From Spironucleus salmonicida (Eukaryota; Fornicata; Diplomonadida; Hexamitidae): 64,000 nt of DNA. The position numbers and the translations under genes were made by a program. Below are positions 13,401 through 26,413 of this stretch, piece after piece. How positions within the stretch are numbered: position 1 is the stretch's first letter; every line of letters starts with the position of its first letter. The stretch is taken from positions 256,001 through 320,000 of the forward strand of contig CM035322.1 of the NCBI GenBank assembly GCA_000497125.2, in the 5' to 3' direction. The notes beneath the pieces were generated by a model. The model searched no databases and had not been told where the DNA came from. It was given only the letters and a program-made list of their open reading frames with translations.

Positions 13401-13595
13401 AGTTGTTGGAATAATTATAAATTCTAGTTTGAATTGCTAAAATTCAGTATTTCTGAACTAAACCTACAAATTATTAACTGCTTTATTAAAAGCCTTAATA
13501 GATGTACCTTATAGTTAAAATACATGGACCTACACTTTTGAAAATGAAATAGGGTGACACCAAAACAGTTGGTCTTTAAATATTTTATCAATCAT
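10428..13595 (-). CDS. large unknown protein, 1,055 aa
   Basis: A single frame of 1,056 codons ending in TGA at 10428; an in-frame TGA sits upstream of the ATG at 13595, fixing the start. An 8-A run at about 13,134-13,141 looks like a frameshift risk but the frame passes through intact. Residues 1-160 look folded, the middle is helical and Gln-rich, and the C-terminal 350 residues alternate short hydrophobic strands like stacked beta-sandwich domains. That layout resembles large trafficking-complex subunits, but I see no diagnostic motif and give no name. Confidence 0.75.
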
Positions 13596-13671
13596 TTTTA
13601 ATTCTACTAACTCTATTTTATATATCCTATTATGTGGAATATATTAAAAAAGTCAATATTATCTTTAATTT

Positions 13672-13917
13672 ATGGCATTGTAAAACCAATAATCGATATG
13701 GTTTTCATGCTTTACTTGCTGTTAGATCTAGTAAAAAGAATTAATAATTATTAATACAACTGAATTGGGATTTTATAAGGAATTACTATATCACACTAAT
13801 TTCAATCCTATTCTATTGCATTTGAATATTATTATAATATTTATATAATAAGATATAATTACCCTACAAGTCATTAGGTCAGTAACTGTTATATCTGTTA
13901 CAATCATTATTAAATGA
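13672..13917 (+). CDS. possible small hydrophobic protein, 81 aa
   Basis: An open frame in the 456-bp gap between two minus-strand genes. The first half contains a Cys pair region, and the last 35 residues are Ile/Val-rich and could be a membrane segment. Because only TGA stops, frames of this length occur by chance in AT-rich DNA, so support is weak. The rest of the gap (13,596-14,051) shows nothing recognisable. Confidence 0.25.
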
Positions 13918-14051
13918 CACCAAATATATTTTATTTACTAGTAAATATTAATTGCATTACCAAATAATTAACTACAAACTTTTTATACGTTAATAAAAAC
14001 AAAATTCAAGTTAATAAAAGTACTAACTATTTTTATATGTAAATGTTTTTT

Positions 14052-16715
14052 TCAGTCTATTAACCTCTCATGAAGTAAAATATCTCCAAAATACATCTAA
14101 AGTTTCGTTTCCTATTTTCCGACTTCCTCGATGTCCATATTACCTTCTACATCTTCATTAAGAATACTTCCAATATACTAATATCCCTCAAAGTCGAATT
14201 TGTTTCCATTCATTCTTTCCAAGCTAGATTTAACATCACACTAACAACTTCCAAAATAACAATTATAACAAGAATAATCGCTAAAATTCTATAAATTAGG
14301 ACGAATTTTCAAGATTTTTGGTAAAATTTCTAAATTCCATTCAAGAAAATCAAATTATCCTAAAAATTAAGACAAAATTTAATTATTTGATTCCTTGTGA
14401 CACATTTTGGAGAGTTTCCAAACCTGATAATAGTCTGGTAAATTATACTCGTTAGACACATTTTGAACAAATTAACTCACGGAAAATTGGTTATAATTAA
14501 TCTCTATAAAAGATTAAATTTGCTGGTTGACATCGATAGGATAAATCGTCAAAATTTCTAAAAGTTATAATTTTATTGTTGTTGGATTAACAATTTATTG
14601 CAAAAGATCAAATTAATCATGATAAAATATTTGGTACAATAAAAATGAAGTATATAATTCTGTGTTAAATATCTTGTTTGATAGTTCAGAAATTAAATAT
14701 GTAGAAATTTTATTGTGAGACAATCTAGCTAGCCATTTCTCATCGAACATATCGTTATTTAAAAGCGTTAATAAGTAATCTTCACGTTTCCATATAACTA
14801 CTCCTAGCCACATCGAATCAATTAATTGATTGATTTATCTGAGCGTCTAGTTATCTTAATTAAATAAACATGAGTCAAAGCGTTTTTCCAAATATTCTAA
14901 GATTTTATATAACCAATCCAAGTCATCTAAATATACCAAAAAGAAAACTGCTTTTTCACGTAACTCGAAGCAGTTTTATATATTCAAACAAATTCCACGT
15001 AAAAATCTCTTAATATCCTCAATCAAATTAAAAATTAAATGAATATTTTAATCATTATTGAATAAAGATTTGTATTCTATAAACTACTACTTAAATGAAA
15101 TAAAATTTGTTTCAAACGACTATTTTGAAAACTAATTTAAAATTGAATTTCTAAAAACTTCAAATAACTTCATAGCTAGTTTATCTAAATCAGCTATTTA
15201 TTAGTCTTCCTTCTGATAATTAAATTATAGCAACATTTATATAATTTTATTCTGTTAAATTTAAATTTATTCATAATAGATTGGAGTAACAATAATACTT
15301 GAAACTTAGTCTTTAGCATATTTCTTAAAAAATTCAGTAGGTGATGCAACTTTCTCTAAGTCCTAATCATTATACATATCCTATTTGATGAAATGTTTGT
15401 TGTAAAATGATTCGCTGAGAGTTATTATAGCGGAAACACACTGACTTTCAACTAATTTATCTGTTTCGACCACTTTCCCTTCAATTCCTTCTCTGCTATT
15501 GAATAACTGGCTATAAATCTATAAATTTCCAAACTAGTCTTTAATATTTAAATTTGCAGATTGAACTATTTAATTAAAAATAGTTAAATTAACATTATTT
15601 ATTTTGTTATTGTTATATAAATTTTTTAGTTTGTTCAACTTGAACTGCCAGTCGCAGGCACCAACAAAAGAAATTATAAATTCCTAATCACCGAGTATCA
15701 AGAACCTCCGATTTTCACAATTTAAGTCAATTTTAGGCACCAATTCAACAGCAGACTTCAACAAGTCTCCAGGTTCAATACCTTTTTTGGGAAATATTTT
15801 TGCACAAAAAGCCGTCTTTTCAAGATCAAAATTAGACCTGAGCATGTCATTATGGGCATTTTGAGAAGAATTATGAGCGAACAAAGGATGTAATTATACT
15901 TCTTAAAGAGAAGTAGTAGCAAGTGCAAGGCAGGCAGAATACGGAAAATATCGGGTTGAAAATTGAGAGTGAAAAACTATTTAATGTGGTTTCTCAATGT
16001 TGACACATAACAATTAATAATATATTTTTTGAAATTCTGCAAAATTTGAAGCTGCCACATACCCGAAAAAGAAATGATATAATAAAGCCTAACAAAATAT
16101 ACTGGAAAGTGCTGTTGGAGCTAAATTAATTATTTGGATAATAGGTAGAACAATTTGTGCTGCTTTTAGTAGTTAAATCACTGCTTTTGAGCTTTTTACT
16201 GGTACATATAATATATAAATTTAATCTATGTATTTAGCTTAATAACTGCCCTTCAAAACTACAATCTTTTGTTTAGTAAAGTTTTATAATTCAAGCGCCT
16301 GTGAAACAAGTTGGCTCTCATATTAAATGTTACTATTTTGCAGCAAATTTGGAGGTATAACAAGGAATTAGATATTCCTAGCGAACTAAGAATTTTAATA
16401 AATAACAGTTCCGAAATCTGAGGTAATTGTAGGTTTAAGATTTATTCTAAGATAGAGCAGCTATGGAAAATGTAAAGTTTAACATGGATTATAGGTAATA
16501 AACTTTATTTAAATAAGTTGGTCAGATAGCCCATCAACTATAAGCTTGTTATTGTACACTAATGGTTATTAGATATCATCAGCTGTAAATGAAAGGATTT
16601 GAAGAGTATCAACTAGAAACTCTAAAATACAATCTAATGGTTTCATAAAAGTCAATTCACCCGTAATTTAATCCTATTTGAAGTGTATCTACAATGCCAT
16701 CGCAAGCGGCTCCAT
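14052..16715 (-). CDS. large helical protein, 887 aa, unknown
   Basis: Continuous frame from ATG 16715 (an in-frame TGA lies just upstream) to TGA 14052. The protein is mostly alpha-helical with few low-complexity stretches, and a Cys-rich patch (CYNCYFGSCQC) about 60 residues from the end. Total length and helical build could suit a scaffold such as a nucleoporin or tether, but there is no motif to prove it. Only 37 bp separate it from the NUF2 stop on the same strand, so the two may be co-regulated. Confidence 0.75.
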
Positions 16716-16752
16716 TTAAAATTAATACTTAATTATCCTTATTATATAATAC

Positions 16753-18003
16753 TCAATTGTCACTCAAATACCTCTTTTCTTATTCGAGAAAACTGACCCA
16801 ACTAATTTCGCTCTCCTAAGCTTGCACGACGACCCCCTTGACCAGCTCATTAAATTGACTGCACATCTGCTCGCAAAGAGCATTTTTCTTGAGCGGAATT
16901 GCTTAAACCTTAGATGCCATTTTATTAATTTTCGCCCTCTCAACACTCAAATTGTCCAGGATTTCGTTCACTTGGCCCTAAACTTCATTCCTGTCACGTT
17001 CTGAGCAGATTTCGCTATTTTGAATTTGAGCATCAAGCTGATAGTTCCGCGAATCGCTTTCTACCGCTAAAATTCCGTCTTTTAAAGCTTCGATTTACTC
17101 GCTCATGGCGCCATTTTACTATGTTAATCGATCGACTTTCCCGGATAAACTTGATATTTAATCAACCCCTTCCTTCATTTTTGACCGGATTTGGTGGAGC
17201 TCCCGCATTCCTGTATGGAGCTGCATTTTGCCGCAAATTTCTTCCGCCAAGTTACGGATTTTGAGCCCAATCTGGTCCTTTTGGTGCGTCAGTTCGAGCG
17301 ATTTTACCTGGTCCGCGTAGCACTCATTCCCATCATTTCTGATGTCCTAGAGGCCCTTGATCGTTCGGTCGATTTCGGCCTTCATGACGGCCTGCTTCGA
17401 AATCAGAGAATCTCGAAGCGCTAGATTTTCCAAATACGTGCAGGTGACAGTTTGTAGGGCAGAAATAGATGTTTTTAGCTCTATCTGGCATTATGTGAGA
17501 ACTCCGTTGACCTCTTTTAGTAGCGGCCGGAATCTCTCCTCCTGAGCGATAAATTCGTTCAAATCCTGCACTTTATGCTTCTTTTCGGTTTGCAGAAACT
17601 TGATTTGCTGGAAATTTATCTCCACATTCTGATAATGGGTTAGAATTAGGTGGTGGACTCTTTATTGTTGCCTGATAAAGTTGAATATTGCTGAAAGATG
17701 GACTTGCAATCTGTTTTTCTGTGGCAATACCAGGTCGAGGATAGAAAAATCAGGTACATCTGTGCAGTTCAGCAGTTTGCTTGTTTAATAGAATATCGTT
17801 AAAATTGGTAACGCCTTGGCATTTAAATTCAGGTCGTATTTGAAGTCTGCTAGTGGGTTTATTTAGAGTAAGTGAATAATATACGTAAAAAGCTCCTAGG
17901 TTATTGTTTTTGATGGTTCCATCACAATTTGAGGGTCATCAAAGTCAATTTCTTGTAAAATATCATTCAATTCACGAACTTTAAGAATTGGGAAGCGGAA
18001 CAT
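16753..18003 (-). CDS. NUF2: kinetochore protein NUF2
   Basis: A 416-aa protein. The N-terminal 130 residues match the NUF2 calponin-homology domain: it opens MFRFPILKVRELND and later shows DFSILDLVLPQKNRLQVHLSAIFNFI, the equivalent of the conserved NUF2 segment ending the CH domain. The rest is continuous coiled coil, as in NUF2, which pairs with NDC80 to hold spindle microtubules. Slightly shorter than animal or yeast NUF2 (about 450-465). Part of the coiled-coil region is unusually GC-rich for the neighbourhood. A candidate centromeric H3 gene lies 8.4 kb away. Confidence 0.85.
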
Positions 18004-18110
18004 TTATTTTTGAATATATTTTATATTATTTATTAAATATAATTCAGATTATGCAATATAAAATAAAGTTTATTTATTATTTACTATATGTGAATTAATA
18101 TTAAATATAT

Positions 18111-19409
18111 TCAGATCCAATTTACAGTATCGTGGTTTTCGTAAATTAATCCTTAATCCACGGCACTTACCTCAATACCATCACCTTCTGTCACCAAATT
18201 AGTAGGTGGTATTCTCTTTTACAGCTTATATATTATCATCTCTCCACTCCAAACTATAAAACCTAAAATAACAAGGATCAAGTACATGATCATATTGTCC
18301 TTTTCATCGATTTTACTCAGCTCTCGACTTAGTGGAATTATGCCTGTGCTTAGTAGATATTACAAACTAAAAACAACACCTAACGCGCTACTAGCGAGGC
18401 CTCCACCTGCCCGTTTCACGAGCAATGCAGAACAATTTGCAGCTACCATACCAAAACCAAAACCAATTAATGTAGAAATTAGAAATTAATTTGGAATAGA
18501 GAAATAACAGAATATATACCCAAAACAGCAAAAAAGAGCTCCTAAAATGACGAAAATTTCAGGTCCAAATTTGAAGAAACCAGAAATTCCAGATATAAGA
18601 AAAACGACTGCAGAAAGTGAAGTTTAAACGATTTAAGCTTATTGTGAAATCTCCAATGGAATGTTATAAATAGTTTTTAACGCAATAATAGATCTTGAAT
18701 CATATGTAGACTTTGAAGCTGTAAATAGAATTCTAAAACACGCTAAAATAAAATAAACAGCTGGAATTTTAGTTAATTTAGCTAGTAAATCTTTAAGTAA
18801 GATTTTGAAATTCGCTTTTTCAATCGTTTTTGATTTAATAGAATATATCAAAATTAAAGCCAAAGATAAAGTTTAAAACGATAAAATAACTATATATCCA
18901 TTAATTAAGTCTAATTTTGGTAATATTAGACCTGCTAATGCTTCTCCAGCCATATAGCCGCAAAAACACACTGCAAACGCTGTGGAATGAAGCTTTTGAG
19001 GCAAAAACTAATCTATAAGCTGTGATTAAGCTGCAAGAGTGGTTTCTCCACAAACTCCATATAAGAATCTACCAAATAGAAATAAATATTAATTAGTTAC
19101 CTTAATTGATACAATATTAAAGGCTGTACCTAAGATTAAAATTGACTGTATAATCGGGAAAATAATATTGAATTTGAACGCATCTAGTATTAGAGAGAAA
19201 GTTATAGCTGAGATAATAGAAGGAGCTGAAATTAGCGTATATGACAAGCTGTGCAAATTAGAAGAATTAAAATGCTGACTTAAACCTTCTGAGAGTATAT
19301 TAACTGATGCAAAATACATAGTATTTGGTAACACCAACAGTGCAATTACTATAATATGCAAAATTGAAATAAAGGACATTTAGGAAAGAATAATTGTATA
19401 ATCTTCCAT
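18111..19409 (-). CDS. major facilitator superfamily transporter
   Basis: A 432-aa, very hydrophobic protein with about 12 membrane helices in two halves separated by a basic loop (near residue 190, SIKSKTIEKANFK). An RFLYGVCGET-like segment after helix 4 resembles the MFS motif around loop 2-3/helix 4. The C-terminal 30 residues are polar and cytosolic. Substrate unknown. Transcribed in the same direction as NUF2, 107 bp upstream of it. Confidence 0.8.
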
Positions 19410-19444
19410 AATATATAATATAAATTAAATAAATTTTTACATTC

Positions 19445-20152
19445 TCACTTATTTACTAATTGCGTCAATAACTTATTAATCTCGTCTTATGTGGACCGCT
19501 AACTAGTATTATAAATAACAGTATTGCTCAGCTTTCGCTTTGGTCTATTTTATGAAGGCTTTGTAATGTATTTTATCGTCTGGTATCGTGTCTTCTACAA
19601 ATTGCTGAAAACTGATGTTGTTGGTTCCTCATACATCAGTGTCTTGACTGCCTATTAAACCTGATGAATTGAACTAACTGGGTTGAATTATGTAGATAAT
19701 TTAGGCTGAACGATTTTTGACGACTGGTGATGTTGGCCACTTTCGTGTCTTATTGCGCAAACTGTACAAAACGTGTGATCCTCTATACATTATTCTTTAA
19801 TATCCTTGTATCGCTGCACGTGCAGTCTTTCGAATGTAGCCTGTAAATGTTATTGATCAACGATAATTTCCTTTGTGTTTTGGACTCTGTAATCTGGCTC
19901 GAAATTAATTATCTAAAAATTACTTGCATTTTTCAATTCTGGCTATATCCTAATTGATTTTCGCTTGATATTTTCTATTTAGTTGATAACCTGTTAATTT
20001 TGCTTTGGGACAGTCATGAACATACTGTTACGATATACATCCTCGTATGTTCCACCATAGTCCTCTGGCTACTGTGCTAGAAATTAGTAGCGTCGCTCGA
20101 CTAGTTTATCCATCATAACCTCTTCCAAATTTATATTTCTATTTTTATGCAT
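19445..20152 (-). CDS. 235-aa protein with a short Cys/His cluster, unknown
   Basis: Frame from ATG 20152 to TGA 19445, 35 bp before the MFS gene start on the same strand. Polar, mostly helical and Gln-rich. A TFCTVCAIRHESGQHH stretch near the middle could bind one zinc but is too short to name. No family recognised. Confidence 0.65.
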
Positions 20153-20291
20153 TAATTTTTATATATGACATATATAATATGCAGTTATTCTAAATAATAA
20201 AATTAAAATAAATTATCTAATTTATCATGAAATTATAAAAGTATTGGAAACTCTAATTACTTCTAGATAATAGAAATTTGATGACGTAATA

Positions 20292-20531
20292 ATGAGTTCT
20301 GGAAAAATTTTCATGAATGGGCAAGTATTTAACTATACGCCAATTAATTAGAAATTTATTAAAATGATATTAAGAATTTATATTCGCTAAGGTAAAAGAT
20401 AACAAATAATTGAAAGGTAATATTGTTTATTAAATTAAAGATTTTCGCTCTTTTAATAATTCTAACTATAAAAATAAGGCCTATACCTATAACAATATAT
20501 TTATCGTTAGAAAAATGCTATTAGTTACTGA
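20292..20531 (+). CDS. possible small basic protein, 79 aa
   Basis: ATG to TGA in the 420-bp gap between two minus-strand genes. Basic and Gln/Tyr-rich, no motif. It could be a chance frame. Remaining gap sequence is AT-rich with no other feature. Confidence 0.35.
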
Positions 20532-20572
20532 TCAATAAATATGAACTGAATTGTAATATGCTTAACATAATC

Positions 20573-23242
20573 TCACTTTAAATGACTTAATAGCAATGTA
20601 TTACTCTTGTTATAATCCACCCCTGAATCAAAACCAAAAGTACCGCCTTACGACAAATTTAAAGTTTGTTGCTGACTAATTGGTCTTGATATTCTATATG
20701 CATCTGGCTTATTGGCGGTTTATGGTTTTAATATAAATTTGCAGCCAGTTGTTTAAAATTAAAACTAAGATAATTCTCCTCTTAATTATTACTTTCTTTA
20801 AAAAGTTGAAGCTGTCATTTATCTATTTATTACAGATTACTTTGCAGGTTGTATCTCCTCTGAAAACTATACAGCATATCGTACCCTATCTAACTAATCA
20901 TTATAATAGCTGATAACAATAGTTTTATTCGGGTCTAATAATTAATCTGGGGCCTTGAAATTATGAAAATAAAGATCTTTAATCTACTCCAATCGACTTT
21001 AATTTAATTCTGCATCTTTAAATAACCTCTGATAAACATCGTTTATGCTTAGTCTCTAACTCATAAAGTGTTTTAAAAATGAAAACTTATTTGAATTCTC
21101 CATTGTAGTTTTTAATAACTTATCTGTATTTAATTCTTCTATTTGAATGAAATCATTTTCATCGTTAAAATACTAAAATTTTGTAACTTTTGCTAAATTT
21201 TGTTATGTGTTGTTAGTTTTTTATCCCATAACCCGTGTTTAAACTTAAACTCCCACATCTCTAGCTCCTTCCCGTTACTTTAAGGCTGAAATTGCATCTG
21301 TTGCATCCTATATACCTTTAGCAGCCAATAATGCTTCGTTTATGTCCTTTGATATTTTCTTTTTTAATTTAGATGTAAAATATCCACCATTTTTAAAATT
21401 GTCATTTCTATTTTGGTGACCGGAAATAACTAAATTTTGATACTTTTCGAAATCACCGTTTTTCTTTAACATAGTCATTATTTGATCATCAGATAGCCCT
21501 TTATATTTAGGATCTTTTTTCGCCAGCTCTAAAATTTTATTTTGGATGACCTTTTCTGCCAAAAACCCATTAGCTTTAATTTAATTTTTAAATGAATCAT
21601 ATATATTCTACTCCTTCAACAATGTTAAAAGTTCTTTATCCGATAGATTTCCGTATTTTGGATCTTTTCGAGCTTATTCTAAGACTAATAAATCCATTTA
21701 TTTTTAGTTCAAAAATCCGTTTTCTTTTACTATCTAAAAGTATTTATTAAAATCTTTAGTAGATTATAGCTAATTTAAGATTTGGTCATCAGTTAAATGC
21801 CCCAATTCAGGATGGTCAAGTCTGTATTATTCAATAACTAATTTATTTATTTCTGCTTATGAAAGAAAGTTATTATGTTCTATTATCTTCATAAAGTTTT
21901 AATAATCCCCATTCGCTTTTATTTTCTTTAAAATTTCTATATCTGATAGACCAAAATATTTGGTATCTTATTTTGCTAGCTCTAATAATAACATGTTGAG
22001 TTTTTAGTTATCTTACTTTGATAAATTGTTTTCTTATTCTTATTTATTAATATCATCCATATTTACTCCAAATTCATCTTTAATTTACTGCTTAATTTTT
22101 TTAAGCTCTTCTTTTAATAGTGCTGTTTCATTATTACCTTATTAAGATGTGATATTTCCAGTATTTAAATTAACAACATTGCTGTTAAATTATTTTTATC
22201 GTGCTGCAACTAAATCTTATGTTAACTATAATATTTCTTCCTTTAACTTAGTTATTAGTTGTGATGGGGTTGCATATTCAATCTCATGCTTATTACACCC
22301 TTACATTAGCTCTCTGACCTTATTTCTTAACCGTTCATTTTCGCTTTGAAGATCATAAACCTAATCCTGTTTTTTTGACTACCCTGAAGTTTTAGCATCA
22401 ATCACACTTTATAACTCTTCAATTTTGGATTTTTACTTCTTAAACGTTTCTTTATATCTATTAATTTCGTGCTATATTTAAGACATTTTAAATTCGTCTT
22501 CTTTAAGGGTAGAATTAAGTTTTTCTAGAATAGTTCGTAAATGCTAATTATCTGATATAAGTTATTTATTTTATTTTTTATATTGCTATACACTTAAATC
22601 CTCTTCAAAAACTTCGCTAGTCTTCTTCAAATTTTTATCAATCTCAATATCTGGAACATAAATATTTGATTTTTTCATTTGATAAATTTATTCAGCCAGT
22701 TATGAATCTTCTATTCTTCGCTTATTTTTAAGTTTTTCTATGATTTCCAACTTTTGTGTAATCAGTTCTTACATTTTAACACTCAATTCTGCCGACTAAG
22801 TGTTCTGTAATAACTATTTTAAATTATCTAGTTCTAATTAAGCCGTATACATTTTCTCTTAGTTAAACATATCAAAAAGTGTATTTTCAAAATTTTACAT
22901 TATCGAAATTGCCAATTTGATGTTAATCACATTTTTTAGTTCAAGAATTTGTTCATAAAAAACTGGCAAAACATTTTTCGGTACTTGATGATCTGTCAGT
23001 GGGTTGCAATCTAGTAAATCTTCATACATTACAAATAACTTGTGTGAATCGAAAAAGCTAAAAAGCTCGTCAAATGCGTTATCAGTTATATCTTAGAGCT
23101 ACAGTCGCTATTTTGAAAAGAACTGATTGAACATCATCTTAGATTATGGTTATAATACTGTTGTAATCAATGACGCTGTCAGATAACTCCGAGTCATTTT
23201 GTCATGATTTGACAGAACGCTCATTCCAAAAATACCTTACAT
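20573..23242 (-). CDS. coiled-coil protein, 889 aa, with shared N-terminal domain
   Basis: One frame from 23242 to TGA 20573. In-frame ATGs also lie at 23224, 23197 and 23137. The DNA between 23137 and 23242 is less AT-rich than intergenic DNA, so I prefer the longest form, but the start is uncertain. About 70 residues from the start is a segment (KLFVMYEDLLDCNPLTDH...P...LPVFYEQI) clearly related to the N-terminus of the 1,248-aa coiled-coil protein encoded at 37,653-41,399. Long coiled coils follow. Residues about 400-720 hold repeated 60-residue units built around L..LARKDPKYGNLSD-type and DFEKY/DYQNF-type motifs. Likely cytoskeletal or basal-body scaffold. Confidence 0.78.
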
Positions 23243-23262
23243 ATGTTTATTATATTATAATA

Positions 23263-24183
23263 TCACTATTTTTCACTTACCTAAGAAATGCATTTTTTAC
23301 ACTAGCAAACGAACCCCCATCCTTCTAGAAGCTCTCTCTATCTCTCCTGGACGGTTTTACATTCCTGAATATAGCTAACCACTAACTCTTCATTTTGACA
23401 TATATCTCTCTCGGCCACAATCTCAACAACGCGGTTTTCGCCCCAACTGAAGAATACGTTTGGATCGCAGCTGTGATTCAGCTTGCTGGCGACGTTGTAG
23501 ACGGCGATACCGACCAGCTCGTCCCCGATGATCACCGACGAGTTGTTCAAGGCGATGATTGAAACGAGGAACTTAAAGAACTCAAAGGTCAGCATTTCGT
23601 TGACCAGGCCTGTCAGATCCTCCGCGAAATCCAGTAGTTTGACGGACTGTAAGAAGAACAATTTTGCTGTTTTGAAAGCCTTTTTGACGTCGAAATTGCA
23701 CGTCAGGTTCTGCGTGTTCAAGATCTTCTTGTAAGGGCCCAGTGCAAGCTGAATCGCGGCTTCCAGATCGTTTCCCTTCAACTGAAAAATGACTATTTTA
23801 GCTAAAATCTGCGAAATTACCTCACAAATCGAGTAGTTTGACATTATTTCGGTCTTCGAGTGCATGGTTGCTATGCGAGGAATCTGCTTCGAATTTCTGC
23901 CCTGGCACAGCGCCCAGTGCGCGAGGTAGTGGGCCTACTGGCAGCCCTCAGAGCAGTAGAAGAGGTCACAGGTAGGGCATGATGATGAAACGTTCTTTTT
24001 GAAGCAGTTGGCGCAGTGGGTTTGAGCGACGAAATTCCTTGCAGGAAGGAGGTACGAAATGAGCGGAACGTCCTCAAAAATGATCTATTTGGTTAGTAGT
24101 TGTTAGGTTGTAAATAAGGAGTCACCAGTGGCTTCAGTTGTTATTAATTTTAAGTTGGCCTCGTCTAAAAATTGTTAGTTCAT
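23263..24183 (-). CDS. SMYD-type SET/MYND-domain protein methyltransferase
   Basis: 306 aa. A MYND zinc finger at about residues 60-100 shows CANC, CPTC, FYCSEGC and the final H...C ligands. The SET C-terminal half has ELVGIAVYNVASKLNHSCDPN near residue 235 followed by the EELVVSYI motif and a post-SET CQCKKC. SMYD enzymes methylate Lys on histones and other proteins. The first SET strands are divergent and the C-terminal TPR domain of animal SMYDs is missing. The coding sequence is noticeably GC-richer than its neighbours. It lies 20 bp or more upstream of the coiled-coil gene on the same strand. Confidence 0.85.
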
Positions 24184-24246
24184 AACGGAGTGGTTTAATG
24201 ATAAGTACTAATTAATATATTATAAATAATATATATAAATATTTTC

Positions 24247-25167
24247 ATGAGTTATATTATAATTTAAGATGGGTCTGCTTAAGTGAACTCAAATAACGTG
24301 AATCTTGCCTTTAGCATATCACCAGATCATTTAGAATATAAAAATATGACTTTCAGTAACTTCTTCATTGCATCTGACGATGTTATGTTGTCAAATTAAC
24401 TTTAACCTTGGAATACAGTTGAAATCATGACATTTTTTTTCTATTAGATAAATATTGAGCTTATATAATTCTAATTATCAGATTAGTTCATATTCGATCT
24501 GTAAGATACTAAAATTCTTATTTTCAAAAATGTCAAACTATATGATCTCATAACAGAAGCTATTTTATATATTTTCCAATTTAAGCAAGTTCACAATAAT
24601 GTCGTTATTATCAACAAAGTGATGGCGAAACAAATTCTTTTTAATTATAAAATGCTTAAAAACTATGATGGAAACGCTTTGATTATCAACGACATAATCT
24701 CCCGGGCACCGTTCTATGATGTAGACTATCAGGTTAGGTAATGCAAATTGCCTTAGTTTAATGTTAGACTTACCCTTGCTAATTTTAACAATTTTCCAGA
24801 TTTCAAGTTTAAAAATTTGAATTTTAAATTCAAATTTGAAGGAAATGATTAAGAATAGTTTTTTAGAACATTTGAAGAAACTGTTATTTATCTGTTAGAT
24901 GAACATAAAAACTTGAATATTACAAAAATTATAGTTAATACATAATAATTGTCAAAAAAGCTTCTTAGTTTTTAATTTGGACTAGCTGAACAAATTGAAT
25001 AGAATGAACTTGAATTTGATATCAGGAGAATGAAATTTGACAAAGATAAAAGATTTAAACATTATATAGGACTTTAAAGCTTTGAGCGAGATTTTAATAT
25101 AGATATTGTTAATGATTTAATTGAAATCTAACGCCTTTATTGTGAAATGGAATATATTTGGAAGTGA
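24247..25167 (+). CDS. 306-aa unknown protein
   Basis: Continuous frame from ATG 24247 to TGA 25167, divergent from the SMYD gene with only 63 bp between start codons. Mixed alpha/beta composition, Phe- and Asn-rich, with alternating FKF/NF strands around residues 165-195. No signal, membrane segment or motif recognised. Confidence 0.65.
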
Positions 25168-25329
25168 TTATTTAATATAGAATGAATACTTATGTTGATT
25201 AGTTAAAACATAATCTCAAATATGTAATAAAATATTCTGGAAACTGTTTAAATAGGAAAGTGAAAATCCGTTTACTAATACTATTAATATATTATATAAC
25301 TTATTACATAATCATAAGACTCCACTTTA

Positions 25330-26403
25330 ATGTCAACGTCGGTTAGTAGTACAAGGTTTTCGCATTCTTTTCCCTATGACTACACACCTATTTCACCATT
25401 CTTATTTCAGGTTAAGATAAGGCCTGCGATATACTATTTAACTCTACCAATTTGGTTGTTATTATCCCCTATAAACTTTATTTTAAAAACAGTGTGTCTT
25501 ATAGCTAATTTTGTTAATTTTCTTATAATTTCTAAAATATTTACATTTTCTCCATCGATTTAACGTTATTACTTGTAATTTATATGTTATGTGAGTTTAT
25601 TTATTTAAGGGAATATTCCAATTAAAACAACAAAACAGAAACGTGTATGTGAGATTTTAGTAGCAAATCATACTAACTTAAATGATGTTAATATTGGTAT
25701 TATATCATGTTAAGCTGGATTTCTATCTAAAGCTGAAATGAAGAAAGTACCAATTATTTCCTATGCAGCAAGAATTCTTAATTCCGTTTATGTAGACAGA
25801 AAAACTGGATAAAATGATTTATCTAACAGAGTTGCCAAAAATCCAATTATTGTTTTCCCAGAAGGAACTATATCAAATTAAAAAGTCTTAATGAGATTTA
25901 AAACAGGAGCATTTAGACTTAAAGATGAAGTTTAACCACTGTGTATTTATTATTAATCATTTTTCCAGATTGAATGGTTGACAGAGCATGCATTACATCA
26001 TATATATACTCTTTTTACCTCACCTTTTTCCAGAACAAAATATTATTTCTTAGAACCTATGAAGAGATTCGAAAATGAAACGTATTAAGAATTTGCGGAT
26101 CGTGTTGGGAAAAAGATGGCCGATGAGATGGGAATTGTATACTTACCATACTCAATTGATGACTATCTTTATTTTTAAGGTATCAAAACTATTGATAAAT
26201 GTAGTAATGAATATCTTAAGGATTATGGGTGGATGGGTGATCACGCCCATTATAGAAAAATTTGCTAATAATAGGGGTTAAACTCACTTTACGAGCACAG
26301 AAGAGAATAATTCATTTAAAGTTAGTATGCTTGGTCGGAAGAACATGCCTTAGATGTGATTGATCAACGCTTAGGTAATTTTGCAAAATTTAGTAAACAG
26401 TGA
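25330..26403 (+). CDS. lysophospholipid acyltransferase (PlsC/LPLAT family)
   Basis: 357 aa. Two hydrophobic segments lie in the first 100 residues. The acyltransferase motif I NHTNLND (NHX4D-type, His and Asp catalytic) is near residue 118, the motif III FPEGTIS near residue 180. These enzymes acylate glycerol-phosphate or lysophospholipids at the ER. The arrangement resembles LPCAT/LPEAT and GPAT3-like proteins. The first 25 residues (YDYTPISPF) are typical of an N-terminal cytosolic lead. Head group preference unknown. Confidence 0.88.
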
Positions 26404-26413
26404 CACACTTTAT

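Noticed and set aside
10428-13595. Two separate genes split by a frameshift near 13,135
   Set aside because: Recounting the A-run (8, not 9) keeps one frame; 3,168 bases is an exact multiple of three.
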